From Hymenolepis diminuta (lineage: Eukaryota > Platyhelminthes > Cestoda > Cyclophyllidea > Hymenolepididae), in assembly GCA_900708905.1 (NCBI GenBank), contig CAADRB010000013.1, positions 2,608,877 to 2,672,876 on the forward strand: 64,000 bases of DNA. Direction: 5' to 3'. Under the pieces are notes generated by a model, which saw nothing but the letters and a program-made list of their open reading frames with translations, was not told where the DNA came from and ran no database searches. Shown one piece after another: positions 13,085 through 25,900 of the stretch; the stretch's first letter is position 1, and each line of letters begins with the position of its first letter. The position numbers were made by a program, and so were the translations under genes.

Positions 13085-14885
13085 TACATTTTATTCTAGT
13101 CAGATCTTGGTGTTCTGTTCTAAAACTGTTGTTAACCCGTTATACAATTTGCTACAAACTGTTCCATAGAACCAGAAGAGATCACAACACACACGATTGA
13201 TAAATTCTCACTAAACCATCTTTGTGAATAAATAGGCAAACATCAGTATTCCATTGGTATATCAACGCCAATATAAAATAAGAATTTTCTTATATTTAGC
13301 ATTATCAAAATTGTAATTTTTCATTTACTCTGGGTAATAATAATTTCATAAGCACTGAGGATGCACGGGGAATTACTTATTTATTTAGCAAATCTAGGTT
13401 TATTATTTAATTGTGAAAACAAATACACTGCCGACTGCAAAATAAATTCCGAAAAGTGGCGGTTGGTTGTCAGAAAATGGAAAAACGCCTGTTTGCATAC
13501 TGTCGTTAATGGTTACCAAGTCATTATGTGCGAATTTGGCTTCGTTATGGTTTGCGTATTTGAATACATAAAGAAACCCAGTTTTCTGTGGCAGTATCTA
13601 TTGGGATGCTGGAAAATGGCTCATAACTTCGAAAATCTGTGAATAGAAACTGAGAGGTTGCAATAGAACAAAACTTAGAGCAGCAGTATAAACAGAGTTC
13701 AGATCGCGTTAGAACACGGCTACTGAGTTAGGTACGAACTGTAACTAACTCTAACTTGCCGGTATTGGTAATTTGTGGCTAATAATAGGGATGATATAAT
13801 TGGAGTTTCTCATCAAGGAGCTCCATGATGCTCCCTTCCCGGTTTAGTGAATGCTTTCTCAAAGGGATTCGGACTCAATTATGTGGTTCATATAGTTCAA
13901 TCCAAAGTCTAATTTAAATGAATTCCAAGACAGAGTGGGGTATTTTGTTGCAGTGGATGACTGACAGAAATTTACTGAAAAATGCCAAGGAGATCTTGTA
14001 ATTCAAGACAGGCAAATGGAGATATAGAGGAATTTGAACTCATATCATTCAAATTAGTGGAAACCAAAATTGTACTCCCGGGCTTCAAGACTTGCGACGC
14101 CGCGAGTCGCTATATATGTATATTTTATTTAATTTGTTCCTAAGAGTTATATACATTTCCTCCTTTTTTAGCGACGGTTGCTTATGTCTCCAATTCTTGA
14201 TAGATTGCCTGCAACATATTCAGAGTTTTCTCTTCCATTACGTAGTATCAAAGGGGTACTGTCTCTTCTTTAAACGTGATATTGTAACTACTTAAAATCT
14301 CTTAAACACTTTTGTGACAAATGCATTGTATTATTCTACTTTAACCTTTAGGATAATGTCGTTAGACGACTGAATTGATTCATTTTGCATCAGACCAAAC
14401 GTCTCCAAATGAAAAATTGCCTTAAAAGATAAATTAAACCATTATGTGGCGTATTGGCAACCATTAATCATGTCCCTAAAAGGCTTCTAATTTACTTGTT
14501 CTATCTGCGTTTAAATTATAGTAGATATAAATGAAAAAATAATTCTTTCCCATAGATACGCGATTTTCTATTGCATAAGATGTCCTACTTGTCTGTTATA
14601 GAAATGGTTTTTTTCAGACACCTTCTTTAGAAGAGGGACAGATACTTTCAAATCAACATTTTTATATATCCATCACTTAATTGTGATGAAGGCCCTCGAT
14701 GACAATTGTAAAAGTGGCTCAAGAAGTATGATACATTAATACATACTACCCATTCTCCTCATTTCTCCATTCACTTTCTTCTCCGGCTACTCATCATACG
14801 TCCCTCCTTTCAAGAATGCTATATAGTATTACCACTGTAAATCAAACGCAGGACCGGATACCCCTACCTCATCGTAGATATATCT
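13085..14885. other. AT-rich spacer with one dispersed-repeat copy
   Basis: No gene is supportable. A 93-codon frame at 13361–13642 has no family resemblance and no flanking splice signals. A diverged copy of a short dispersed repeat lies at about 13760–13830, with related copies near 38355, 44180 and, inverted, 52082. Confidence 0.45.
13760..13830 (+). repeat. Dispersed short repeat, diverged copy
   Basis: Shares the ordered elements TGGCTAATA, TATAATTNGAGTTTCTCA and GGAGCTCC with copies at 38355–38415, 44180–44244 and (inverted) 52082–52143. This is the most diverged of the four copies. The family looks like a short SINE- or MITE-type element, but no tRNA-like promoter or terminal repeat is clear. 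Confidence 0.45.
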
Positions 14886-16055
14886 TTAAAAATCTCGACG
14901 GCGAAAATGCATAGCCCCTATAAGAAAGTCCAAGTGACGCAAAATAGTGCGTCTATTACATTTACGCAAATCAGTATCTTTGTCTAGACGGAAGGTAGCA
15001 CTTTTGACCTTTTCTAATAGTTGCAAGGTGAGGCTATCTACGTTTTCTGGGTCACCAATTTGGTTTAACAACACCGCTAATGTTGGACACATGATGTAAC
15101 CGGTGTGAAAATTTAATTTTACGCCTGAAGAAGGGAAAGGAGTTGAATGATAAATTACTTTGTCAAAGGCCGAGCTAATATCTCAAAAAAATGACCGTGG
15201 CTGTGAAAGTATCGGTAAGGTGAATAAAATTTTCCACTTTCGAAAATATATTTATTCGAAGCGCGTGTTCGTTTCGGGGTTAACTTATAATGTTACCTGT
15301 GATGTAATTGCTAAATTATGAATATCAAATTAGACAATTTCTAAACCTTCACAATGAAATATTGTCAGAAAAAATACTTGATGAAAACTTCAAAATTATT
15401 TAAGCTCTCTTAGCCTGCTGATCTGATTCCTGTTCAGGAGTAAGCACACTATTAAATGATAATCAAATCCCCAGTTGAATAGGAGTTCAAGTTAAACAAA
15501 AGTAAGTTGAAAAGCTAATTTAATATTTGTGATCTGACGGGTATCTGGATTCTGAATGTGGTAAACTTTTGGCGTGATCCCTCCTTCCATCGTTTTCATA
15601 TTCTCCCTCTTCTTAGCTGTAACTTGGCGCAATACACTAAGACGAGATCCTGTCTTTGCGTTCCAATATTGACTAATCACTCGGCCATGACTAACACTTG
15701 TGTCTAAACTTATAAAATTGCGCAGTTCGGGAACCGCATTTTCTTCGGATATCAAACTAATTTGAATGGGGTTGGAGAATTTTTGATGAACGAAAACTTC
15801 CCTTTTACAGTGGACGATAATTTTTCTTCCTACAGCATTCAAAGACAAGTCCCGAAAGAATACCACATGCTCCAAAAAATCTCGACTAGAGAAAATTTTA
15901 AAGAAATATCGAGACCAATTGCAGCTGATGTCCATGGGAATCTCTTCATTTTGGGCAGCAAAATATCCCATTGTTGCCCTCTTGCGTTCTATTAGGAACT
16001 TTGATTGATACCATTCATCAAATAAGTTAAACAATATGACAATACGGACCTTCAT
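14886..16055 (-). CDS. Uncharacterised two-exon protein, about 251 residues
   Basis: Exon A covers 16055–15539 and exon B 15124–14886 (minus strand). The join gives 251 codons plus a TAA stop. Exon A is open for 172 codons, too long to be likely by chance in sequence this AT-rich. Exon B follows a strong pyrimidine-rich acceptor (CCCTTCTTCAG) and keeps the frame, reading across the junction HIQNPDTR then VKLNFHTGYIM. The donor used (GTCAGA) is weak, so the exact junction may differ. The protein is basic and soluble-looking, with no signal peptide, membrane span or recognised domain. Residues such as GRKIIVHCKREVF, RLSVLRQVTAKKRENMK and LRKCNRRTILRHLDFL suggest a structured domain. The frame stays open slightly upstream of the ATG, so 5' exons may be missing. 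No function is proposed. Confidence 0.5.
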
Positions 16056-17188
16056 ATCGGACTGTCTTGTTAGTTTTAAACAGTGACGGACTTGTTATTT
16101 CTTTCAGCCAAAACCAGAATCTGACCTCAACTATGTCATTGATAAAGGGATCTGGCAGATGAAGAGAACATAACAAAGAAGTATCACAATTTGAATGCAG
16201 GAAAAAATGTGTCCTCTTACGCTAAATTATGTCATATTGCGATCTGAAAGTTCCATTATTGATCGATTTGAAAAGCAATTTAAAGTAACCTAGCTCTATC
16301 AAAACACCTTGATCGGTATGCAAAGAAAGGTAAAATTAAATACCTACCGTAAACCTAAACCCGGCGAATGATGATAGAGACTGTTTGAGGTAGCCACTCT
16401 GCTCCTACCTATTATCTACCGTCATCCTGGATCACCTATCCCATTTTGAGCTGCATTTTGTCTTGCCTATAGCTCATTTCTCTTTCCTCGAGTTGCATAT
16501 GTATTTATCTTTGATATATTTCCCCGCCACATTGAACATTATTCCTTTCCACCTAGCTTTATTTTCGTTCGCCAGTTAAGGGGCTGACAACTTCTCTCCA
16601 AATGAAATTATTCCTGTTCGGAAAAGCAACAGCCTAACGATTTTCCCTGGCGAAATTTAGTGAATAGCATGTTTTTTTTATATTCAGCAGTCCGACATTA
16701 AACAGAAAAACGGAAATGAAGACAAAAAATAAGTCCGACATATTGTTTCCTGCTCTTATGAAAATCCTAGTTGAAAATGAGGGGTTAAAAAGGAAAGTAA
16801 AGCCAACCATGTATTAATTATCTGGACTTTTCATCTGAACCTGGTTTTTCATAATTTTGAACCATGTGGTGGGAATAAGTGATTTTCTTCAAGCGAACAC
16901 CTGCGTCAGTTGTCCTTTTCCAAGGTCAAACCTCAGCTTTCATTTCATCAAAACAAACCTCAACTTGTTTCCTTCCTGTCTGAGTTCACAAGGTGACGTC
17001 TGGATACTGGAGCGCTAGCCAGAACAATCCAGTAACTGTGTGTGTACAGAGAATCCAGCCCATTGGTCCTATAGGCCACTTTGACATATTTTGTTTCTTG
17101 CACATACATGTACGCATTCATATCCACGGTCGCGCGTGCGGTACCACTTCCGCACCGGTAAACACGCAGATTTGCCGGCTTCAAGTTG
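16056..17188. other. Intergenic region upstream of the ADAMTS gene
   Basis: No gene is seen. Overlapping frames on both strands at 16960–17324 are low-complexity products of the promoter-proximal sequence (pyrimidine- and CpG-richer than the surroundings). The right end is likely core-promoter-proximal DNA of the gene that begins at 17551. Confidence 0.4.
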
Positions 17189-17196
17189 TATAAAAG
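17189..17196 (+). promoter_or_regulatory. TATA box candidate for the ADAMTS gene
   Basis: TATAAAAG followed by GCC, a consensus TATA element in a locally GC-richer stretch. It implies transcription start about 30 bases downstream (near 17220) and a 5' leader of roughly 330 bases to the ATG at 17551. Trans-splicing of a leader, which occurs in flatworms, would change the mature 5' end. No transcript evidence is available. Confidence 0.45.
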
Positions 17197-17550
17197 GCCA
17201 TCTACGCAGGCGATCAACTTCATTAGCACTATTGCCTTCGTCGGTTCTCTCTCCACCTCATCCGTCCACGTGCCTTTGTCCTAGGCATTTTACGTTATAT
17301 CTTCCTCTCTCCCGTTCATCCTGATCTTCTCACCTAACTGGAGTTATCAGATGCCCGGTGGATAGTCCATGCACAATCTCTCTAAAAAAACTCTTATGGT
17401 CTTCTTGGATTAGACTGAATGCTATTGGACTGTGTATATAACTCAATCTTTATGCACGTTGCATAGTTCTAGCCCGAAATCCATTAGGCAATATTGTTTA
17501 GACCTGTATTAGACATTTGTATGAATATTATTATTGATAGTCTTTCAATC

Positions 17551-19908
17551 ATGTATATACAAAATAGAAGAGCCCTACTATTAGCCCTGTTTGCAGTATG
17601 CTGCTTTCTGAGCTGTGAAGGATATAAAACCTTGCCTTATTCTGTCCCCGAGAGGCATCCAATTGATGAAATTTCCTACGACCGACCCATCATTGACAAT
17701 CATCGAACGATGCTTGGTAAGCGCTCAATGATTTCTAATTTTACATATTTTAATCAGTTTGTTTGCTCCTGCTGTTTTTGAATAGCATATTTTAATAAAC
17801 TTGAAAGGGAGTCTATAAGGCTAGCTTTCGTCAAGGTTTGCGATTTAAGTAATGTGTTATTGTGCTCAATTCTGAAATGGATTGGCTAACCTAGACGTCT
17901 CTTTCGTCAATCCTCTGGCATTAGTGAGGGTAATTTGTGCAGAATTGGTTGAAATCCGTTTTTTCGTCCTAATCCCAAACAAAAGTGGAAGGAGGATTCC
18001 CAGGCTTTATTCGGGGTACATTATTTGTCAAATGTTCATTTAACCCCCGTTAATGTGGTCTAGTCTAGTAAAAGCTTTGAAGAATGGTTATTATTTTCCA
18101 AGGTTAGAGGAATAACCAGAGGTTTATTTCGCTGATATTCTGCAACAGGCGCTGTGGGCATGATATAATATCTTCAAGGTTCTTTGAAAGCGGCTTCCAT
18201 AATTCTGCGCCTGTGGAAACAGATTCACTGTTACCACTTCTGACTTACACGAATTCTAAGGCGAAATTATGTCTCCCCTAATTTTCAAGTTATGTTTTAT
18301 ATATGCGTAAAATTTTTACAAAAAATGCTGGATTTTTATTTCTAGATGCAATTAGAAAAAGAAAATTTTACCGGCATCTAATTTGTTGCCCAAAATTTTT
18401 CGCCATGAATTGTTCGTTATTTTTATTTAGAACCAACTGAATTTTTGTTCCATAATAATTAATTTAATTTTGGCAAATAATTTAATTGCGAAAAGTGCAT
18501 AATTCTTCCTTTGATTATTATTATTATTAATTTAATTAAAATTTTTAATTTTGTTTCTCATTTATTTTATTTTTATTTTGTTTTATTTATTTTATTTGTT
18601 TTATTTTGTTTTCAATGGTAGGAACAACAAATTCCACTTAATTCATTTCCAAACATTTATTAATTATCACTCGTGACAGGGAGAAATAAATATGCGATTT
18701 TAATCACAGGAAATCATCATAATACGAGGCACAATGCGATTGTTTAAGTGAATTGTAGAGGGGAAAGTTATAGTAGAAGCAAAAATATCAGAATATCAAA
18801 ATATCCTTAATTAATGTGGAACCTGGAAGTGCATTCTTGCTCAATAAGTACCCGCATCATTTCATTTTTTTCCGGATGTCAAACAGCTTCTAATTTATTG
18901 AGTAAATTTTCACGTCCGTATCGTTGCAGACGTCGTGATTTGCTGAAGCCATTTCTTTAATGAATTTTGTAATGTTTCTCCTTAGGTTGTTGGAAAAGCA
19001 GATCTCGAAATTAGTCATGGATATCGGGTGACAAAGTAAGAGTAACAATGCTCCACAATTATTTAGCTGGAACCAGATTCCCATTTTTGCAATCCAAGCT
19101 GAAAGGTTTTTCATAGAGGTAGGCTAGTAAGACTGGGTTTCTTTTTCGGAGTGGAGGCAGTTTTTTAGGAAGAATTAACCAATTTTTCTCATAAACTGAC
19201 AGTAAGGGACACAAATATAGAAGGAACAACCGCCAAGAAAGCGGTAAAATGCAGATGAAATGATATGGTTTCATATCAAAATTAATGGGTCCAGAGATTA
19301 ACAGAGCAGAGTTGGCTATAATTCGATATAAAATTTAAGGTGTACCACAAATTATGTTTAATTTCAAGTTACCGAAACGCGGTTTCTGATCCTGTGAATT
19401 GCTGACCGGTGGTCACTGGAGCATCCTGAGCTAATTTAGCAGTAAGTTACAGTCAGGGTTTTGTAATATCATATCAGCATAACTGTCTCTTGATAACGAA
19501 AAAGCTGCATAAATACACATTAACAAAAAACATGATAATTTTTTGATGGTTTAAGACCAACTAGATGCAATCGGTGCCCTGCCAGACACTTCAGAGATAC
19601 CGAAAAGGTTACGTAGAAGACCACGAGAGATCCGACCCAGCCCGATGGTTCTCTCAAAACGCAGCACCATGGTTATGCATCGTCAATGGAAGATGGAAGA
19701 AGAGTCTCATGCCGGAAGCGAATACTATTCCTCTGGCAGAGATGGAGATCAGCTGGTGATCAATATGACTGCCGGTGACTCTGTTCCTACAATTAGCTTT
19801 ACAACAGTGGAGGAAAACACCATCGAACTGTTGGTTGTAGTCACTAGGAAAATGCATCTCATACTCAATGATCGGCTTAATGAATACCTACTCGCTACAA
19901 TCGGTTCC
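17551..19908 (+). other. ADAMTS exons 1–2: signal peptide, pro-region, start of catalytic domain
   Basis: Exon 1 is 17551–17716 and exon 2 is 19565–19908, joined in phase 1 (CTT G | AT GCA). Residues 6–24 are a basic-then-hydrophobic signal peptide ([19 protein letters not shown]). Exon 2 carries basic stretches KRLRRRPR (69–76) and SKR (86–88) that could be furin-type sites, an N-glycosylation sequon (NMT), and the start of the catalytic fold at [18 protein letters not shown]. Family pro-regions are normally about 200 residues with a cysteine switch. Here only about 65 residues precede the basic cluster and no cysteine follows the signal peptide. About 50 residues separate the last basic site from the first catalytic strand, more than usual. 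An unrecognised exon in the 1.85-kb intron could explain part of this. Confidence 0.8.
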
Positions 19909-22900
19909 GTAAGAATTCATCTAAATGCTAAGTCGTACTTAATATGATTAGGAATTCATGACATTTTGCCTATTTTAAAGGTGGCTCAAAACTTCAAGCA
20001 CTCCAGTCTCAAATCCTCGATTAAAGTCAGCATAGTCGATATTATTCTCCTTGATTCAAATTTTGCGGTAAGTTCTCACTTTAATTTTTTTATAAAACTG
20101 GCAAAAATGTGTAGGTGTAATTTGATTATTTGATATTGACCTTGGGAAAACAAAAGAATTGCATAATTTTCCATCACGGAAAAGGGTCTAAAATCCATTT
20201 AATATACTTTTTTACTATGTTTGAATTCGGTACTGCAAGACGTTCATTAAAAGTCAAAGATTCGGTCCCCAGATTCATCATTAGAACACTTGCTCAAAAG
20301 CCCATATGGGAAATGTTCAGATCTGATTAATCTTAATTTAATTGAACTCAAATACTGATCATTATTCATCTTGAAATATCTTCTTCAAATACCAGATAAC
20401 AGCACGTTCTTTACAACTGATAATAAGTAAATCTTTCATACTAATTTCCAGCTTAGAGAAGGCCTTGACGATTGGTCCAACAAGAATCATGAGGAAGTTA
20501 TGGGCAAATTTTGCTATTGGGTGAATCGGATTCGGAGACCCACAATGAATTGGGATTCTGCTATTCTCCTCAACGTCGGGTGAGTAGATTTAAGAGTTTT
20601 TTTCCTTATAAATTGCTCCTACTTAAATTGATATTTTTCCTTTCCTTTTCAGCAATTTCAAAACAATGGCACTGGGTAGGTTTATTTCTAAATATAGATC
20701 AAAGTTTTTTCTTAAAGCTCGATGACGTAAGCCATCTCAATTACTGTTTAACATGCATCTCCTGATAGTTTAACATCACTTCAGGAGTTTAGATGCATTA
20801 TGAAACAATTTTGACTTTACCGCTATTTATTACTCGTAATTTGGTACTGACCATCAAAGCCTACATACTTAAGCATATTATCGGCCTTGACGAAACCTTG
20901 ATCATTCATCCCTTGAAAAATCCATATGTCCGCAGCGAACCAAATTTCATGAGATCGAATTACAAATAAATGTGCATATCATTGCAACCATTACCTTAAT
21001 AGGACACTACAAACCAAATGTGAAATAAAAGGGATACAGATGATAAAAGTACGCACAAATTTGCGTCTTTGAACTTCCATAAGTTGAATGACATTTGCCA
21101 TAAAAACTTACGACAGATGCCTCTCAGATTTCGCAAAATGATTTATCTTTTGGTTGAATTCAAATGCATTTGACGAAAATTTTGAAGAAAATTTACTGTC
21201 AGCTATGTTCCGTCAGTCCCTCCATTGATATCTACGGTTTTAGTCTGCTGAACTAGAGCCTGGGGCCACTTTGACCTATCTCGGAACCACTTAAATACCG
21301 GTCCAAAGTTATTCCAATTGAAAGTCAGAAAGGATAGTTATAGTAGTGGTACTGTGTGGGAAGGTTATTTAACGCAGACAACCAACTGGGAAGTCTGAGT
21401 AATCGGGACATATTCGGGATCTATATTCTGTTATCACTAATCTAATTAGCAGCGCTATACATATTTGCCTGTTTTTTTTTCTTCAGGTGTTGCGCATTAT
21501 CAAGCCATGTGCAGTTTGGAGAGCAGTTGTCTCGTAGTTGTCGACAGAGGCTTCGGAACGGCAGACATTATTGCGCACGAAATTGGACATCAGTAAGTTT
21601 CCTTTTGGTATTCCACAAGCAAAATATTCTTTTAATAGTGGAAGAAGTAGAATTTTCACTATTTCAACTACTGCAGATAGTATATATTTATCTAGATCTC
21701 CAACGGCAATCGTTGTATATTTATTTTCAGGGTTTCTAAGATATCCAAAGTGTTTTATAGCGGTTAGGGCTTAGCTTGACAGTTCGTTTGATAATAAGCT
21801 GCTTTAGTCATCATGAAAGACGATTGTCAGGATAAGTTTCATCTTAACAATCTAATTCTTTAGGTAGTAAGGAGATTGATCTTATTTTCTTAATTAAAGA
21901 GTGGTTAAGTTTTATGAAATATAAAATCCTTCTAACCATTGTGATCATTACTTCGCAGATTAGGAGCAAAACACGATTTTGAGGTTGGATCTGAGTGTGG
22001 TTTGGAGGAACAACCTGGGCGTAAGAGGACAGTGCAAAAGCTCAGCCGACGAACACCAGAAAAATATGACACGACCATCCAGCGAGATACCATCATGTCC
22101 GGAATTCTCTATTTTGAACTCTATCCGTTCCGGTGGTCAGCTTGCAGTCGACAGAACATTCAATTCTTCTTATCGTGAATTAACAATTTTTTTGCCATGG
22201 TTTATCGTGTCGCTTGCTGTTATCTTAATTCACTCTTATTCCTAATTTCAGTCGGTCTGATTCCTCCTGTCTTCGGGTTCAAAATTCTCAGTATCATGCC
22301 TTCACTGCGGAAAAGTTGAATAAGCTTACAAATCGAAGCAAACCTGGAAAAAATTTTACACTGAATCAACAATGTTCTATTGCTCTAAGGCAAAAGGAAT
22401 CTCAGTTTTGTGGGCATAGTGTAAGTCTGCTTCTTTGAATTATGTGTGTTGCGTATTATGATAGTTTTATATGATGAAATGCATGGGATTTAATTTCTTG
22501 AGAATTTTAATTTGCAACGTATCGCAGACTGCGTAGAAAGAAAGAGAATTTGACTTGACAAGTTAAAGTTGTAGGACATGTTTGATGACAGGGCAGAAGT
22601 CAATCATAGCCGCAATCTCAACGACAACCAATTATACTTTTGGGTCTTGGATGTCGCATAGACGACATTCACTGGAATAACGCCTAACATGACCCTCATT
22701 TAGTTGAAATTTAGATTATTTGGGGATGGGGTAATTGAACTTCCTAGTGATTTTTCTTCATCACATAATTTGAAATACTCTTTTGCAGTTTCCAGTCTGC
22801 AAACAACTTCATTGCTATGATGTTCAACGAAGAATGTGTCTTCCGGTTGAGGCACCTTGGGCAGAAGGGTCTCGGTGCGGATATAATCGGGTAAGTAGGA

Positions 22901-25900
22901 TGAGCTGATGATCTTTTCTATTCAAGCCCATGATTGTTAAATTGAATATCCTCCCATTTATAGTGGTGTGTGATGGGTCAGTGTCTTCCTGAGGGAGAAA
23001 CGATTCCCCCGGTAAATGGTGGATGGTCTGCATGGGATGAATGGGGAGCCTGTTCTAGATCTTGTGGAGGTGGCGTCCAGTTCTCTAGACGTGAATGCAC
23101 AAGTCCTGAGTAAGTTATATTCAGTGATTCCTAGAGTTCGAATACGAATATCAAGACTTTAATACCACTAGCTCCAGCCTATGACGGAATAAGAGCACAA
23201 ATCTGCGCTAAAGGTTACATGGAATTAGTAATTTGTTTCGAATATATTAATTAGAGAGAAATGGAAATAATTCTGCTTGCATTTAGTGGTGAAAATCAGA
23301 AGGATTGTAGGTTGATAGACTGAAGGGAAGTAATCAGTTGTGTTAAAAAGCTGAATTTGTGGAGGCATAACATTTGAAATTTCCTGAGGCATAACTAATG
23401 AACTCATTTCCAAAGTATGTGGTCGCAGGTTCCATACCATCGATGTACATCCAGTGAGCGGAATGGCGAAATGTGTTAGTTGTGTCTTGCTAAAACAAGA
23501 GTGGTAGAAGTCACGCTTCTCACCAGAAAGGCTAAATGATGCTACAGCTCTATCCAATTTTGGTGTTGGGGACGGGCTTGGGGGTTAAACATATAGTACA
23601 ACGTCCGCTGCGTTCTGTTAATGATAGATCATCAGAATAAACTATAGTGATATCTATCACCTTTGATGATCACATTGTAATACGGCTTAAAATGCCCTAT
23701 CTATCTATTTCTCATATATACATTGCAATAACCCGCGGTGTTAACCCGTATATTTTACGCCCCTGGTCCCTTTTGTAATGAAGTCAGTACACTATTTATT
23801 TTTGGATCGTGCACAAAGGCAATATTTATCTCACTGTTTGAACAGCTGTTTTACCGAACACCTCAAATATTATACTGTACCTTTTGTTATTGTATCAAGT
23901 TATCGCCCAACGGTACACGCTTTCTCTGTTTGTAGACCTCAAAATGGTGGCGAACCTTGTCTTGGCACAAATGTTCGCGTTCGTTCGTGCAATGTCCAGG
24001 TTAGTTTTGCCGCTTGATTGATTCTTCTTACCCGTTGAATAATATTTTAGTGAATTGTTTTATCTCCAAAAAATTAGACCTGTCCTGAACCTGTGGATAT
24101 TCGTCAAGACCTCTGCAATAAAGTTGGAAGGCGGTTAAATAAAAATTTGCAAGCCCTAAAACCCAACAGTAAGTCAGTATTTTATGCCACAATTTGAATT
24201 TTATTTTCTTTAAATTTACAAGAATTTATGTAACCCATAATTACTACTTTTATTTCACTCATTCTATTTTCTTTTGTCGCCAACAAAAGGTCATTCCCTA
24301 CCCTTAGTGTTTTCCTCTATTTTCGTGACCTGTATTTTAGGAACATTTTTCATTTTTTCCATTTATGTCAAGTCGGAAACTCGAACGCCTGCAAACTTGT
24401 TTGCCTTGATGGAACAAAAGAGGTAAATCATAATGAAAGTCTTCCTGATGGTACTCCATGCTACGCGTCTGAACCTGATATCTGCATACAAGGAAAGTGT
24501 TGGGTAAGTACACCAAACCATTTAAATGTGTATTTATTGATATTTTAAAATAGAGAACCTACTTGACTTGGTTTAAATACCTCTATACAACGTTTCACTT
24601 GGAACTGGAGCTGTCGGATTTTTGTTCATAACTCAAGACCCCTATTCAAATCTAAGCCTTTTGTATCAACCCGATTTGAAACTGTTTCTTCCCTAGAAGA
24701 TGTTCGGTGAATCCGCGCCTCATCAATATTTAAACTTGCTCTATTTAAAATCAGAATGGAAACAGAGAAGCATACTTTTGAATTTGTATTACAAGAATCT
24801 AGTAATGATGGGTCAATTGCTGAAGGAAATCTAGGAATGCAAAAAGAATGCAGAAAAAAATTTCCAGTTTGTCGAATATTCAATTTTTCGTTTAAGTACA
24901 AAATGAAAATTATTAAAAGAGGGACATGTTTATCCATACTCTGGATGAATATTTTAAATATCAGATACATGGGTTATGCCAACATTTCTTATGGTAATGA
25001 TTAGTAACTAAAGTTACGATTATGAATAATGGTGAATCTCTCAAAAATAATTCACAACTTTCACTTCCGCCTGGAATTATCTGCCTGGAATCAAAGCTCA
25101 CAGGGTCACAACTATCCTCTAAGATATTATAGCTGAATCTCATATTCTTGTTCTGTTGATTGTGCCGCGTTGGAACATTGAAGTAGTGTTTTCTACTCCT
25201 ATTTGGGATTTGCAAAATGTTTAACTGCTCATCAAACTGTCACTTGTTTTATATGCTTAAGAGAATTACTCAAAATAAATTATGAGAAAGATTTAATATG
25301 TCTATTTAACGGGTGTAATTGTGGATATTCTTCCCAGATGGTTATCTGATAGTTTAATGGACAGTCAATGACCCCTGTCTGAGTAGGCCGTTGATAAAAC
25401 GATGAGCAGTTAGCGTCTTAATGTGCATTTCTTAATCTTATAGCAAGCCGGTTGTGATAAAGTCCTGGGATCCCAAATGCAAACTGATAATTGCAATGTT
25501 TGCGGTGGTGATAACAGTACCTGTTATGCGATCAGCGGTAATTTCCAACACAACGATGCCCTTGCGCCAGGGGCTAAGCCAGTTGGTATGTTTTAATTTA
25601 CAATAATAATTTCATATTTCTGCACTCTCTAATGATTTTTTTTAATTTCGCATAAGTCTGGATACAAAATCTTACATAGAGTAATAAACTCGAGAGTTGT
25701 TGAAGCCAAGTCGTCTGTGTGAGTGAAATAGATCAACACTTATTCTTATTCTGGCTAATAATCGGGGGATTACTGGTCGTAGTCAGTCATCTAGGTTATA
25801 TCAATTGGGGCACTATGGCTCCAGTTAATAGCACCTCCCTAAACTGCCATCGTAAACTCTAAAAGTTACTGAAGTCGAAGTGCATTAATAAGTGTTTTGT

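Noticed and set aside
13361..13642. 93-codon plus-strand frame
   Set aside because: No recognised domain, no matching neighbouring exon, and composition typical of translated AT-rich spacer.
15762..15995. 77-codon plus-strand frame
   Set aside because: Antisense shadow of the longer minus-strand exon 15539–16055.
24626..24970. 114-codon minus-strand frame opposite an 82-codon plus-strand frame
   Set aside because: Both lie inside ADAMTS intron 13 (24504–25443), overlap each other on opposite strands, and have no splice signals consistent with the gene.
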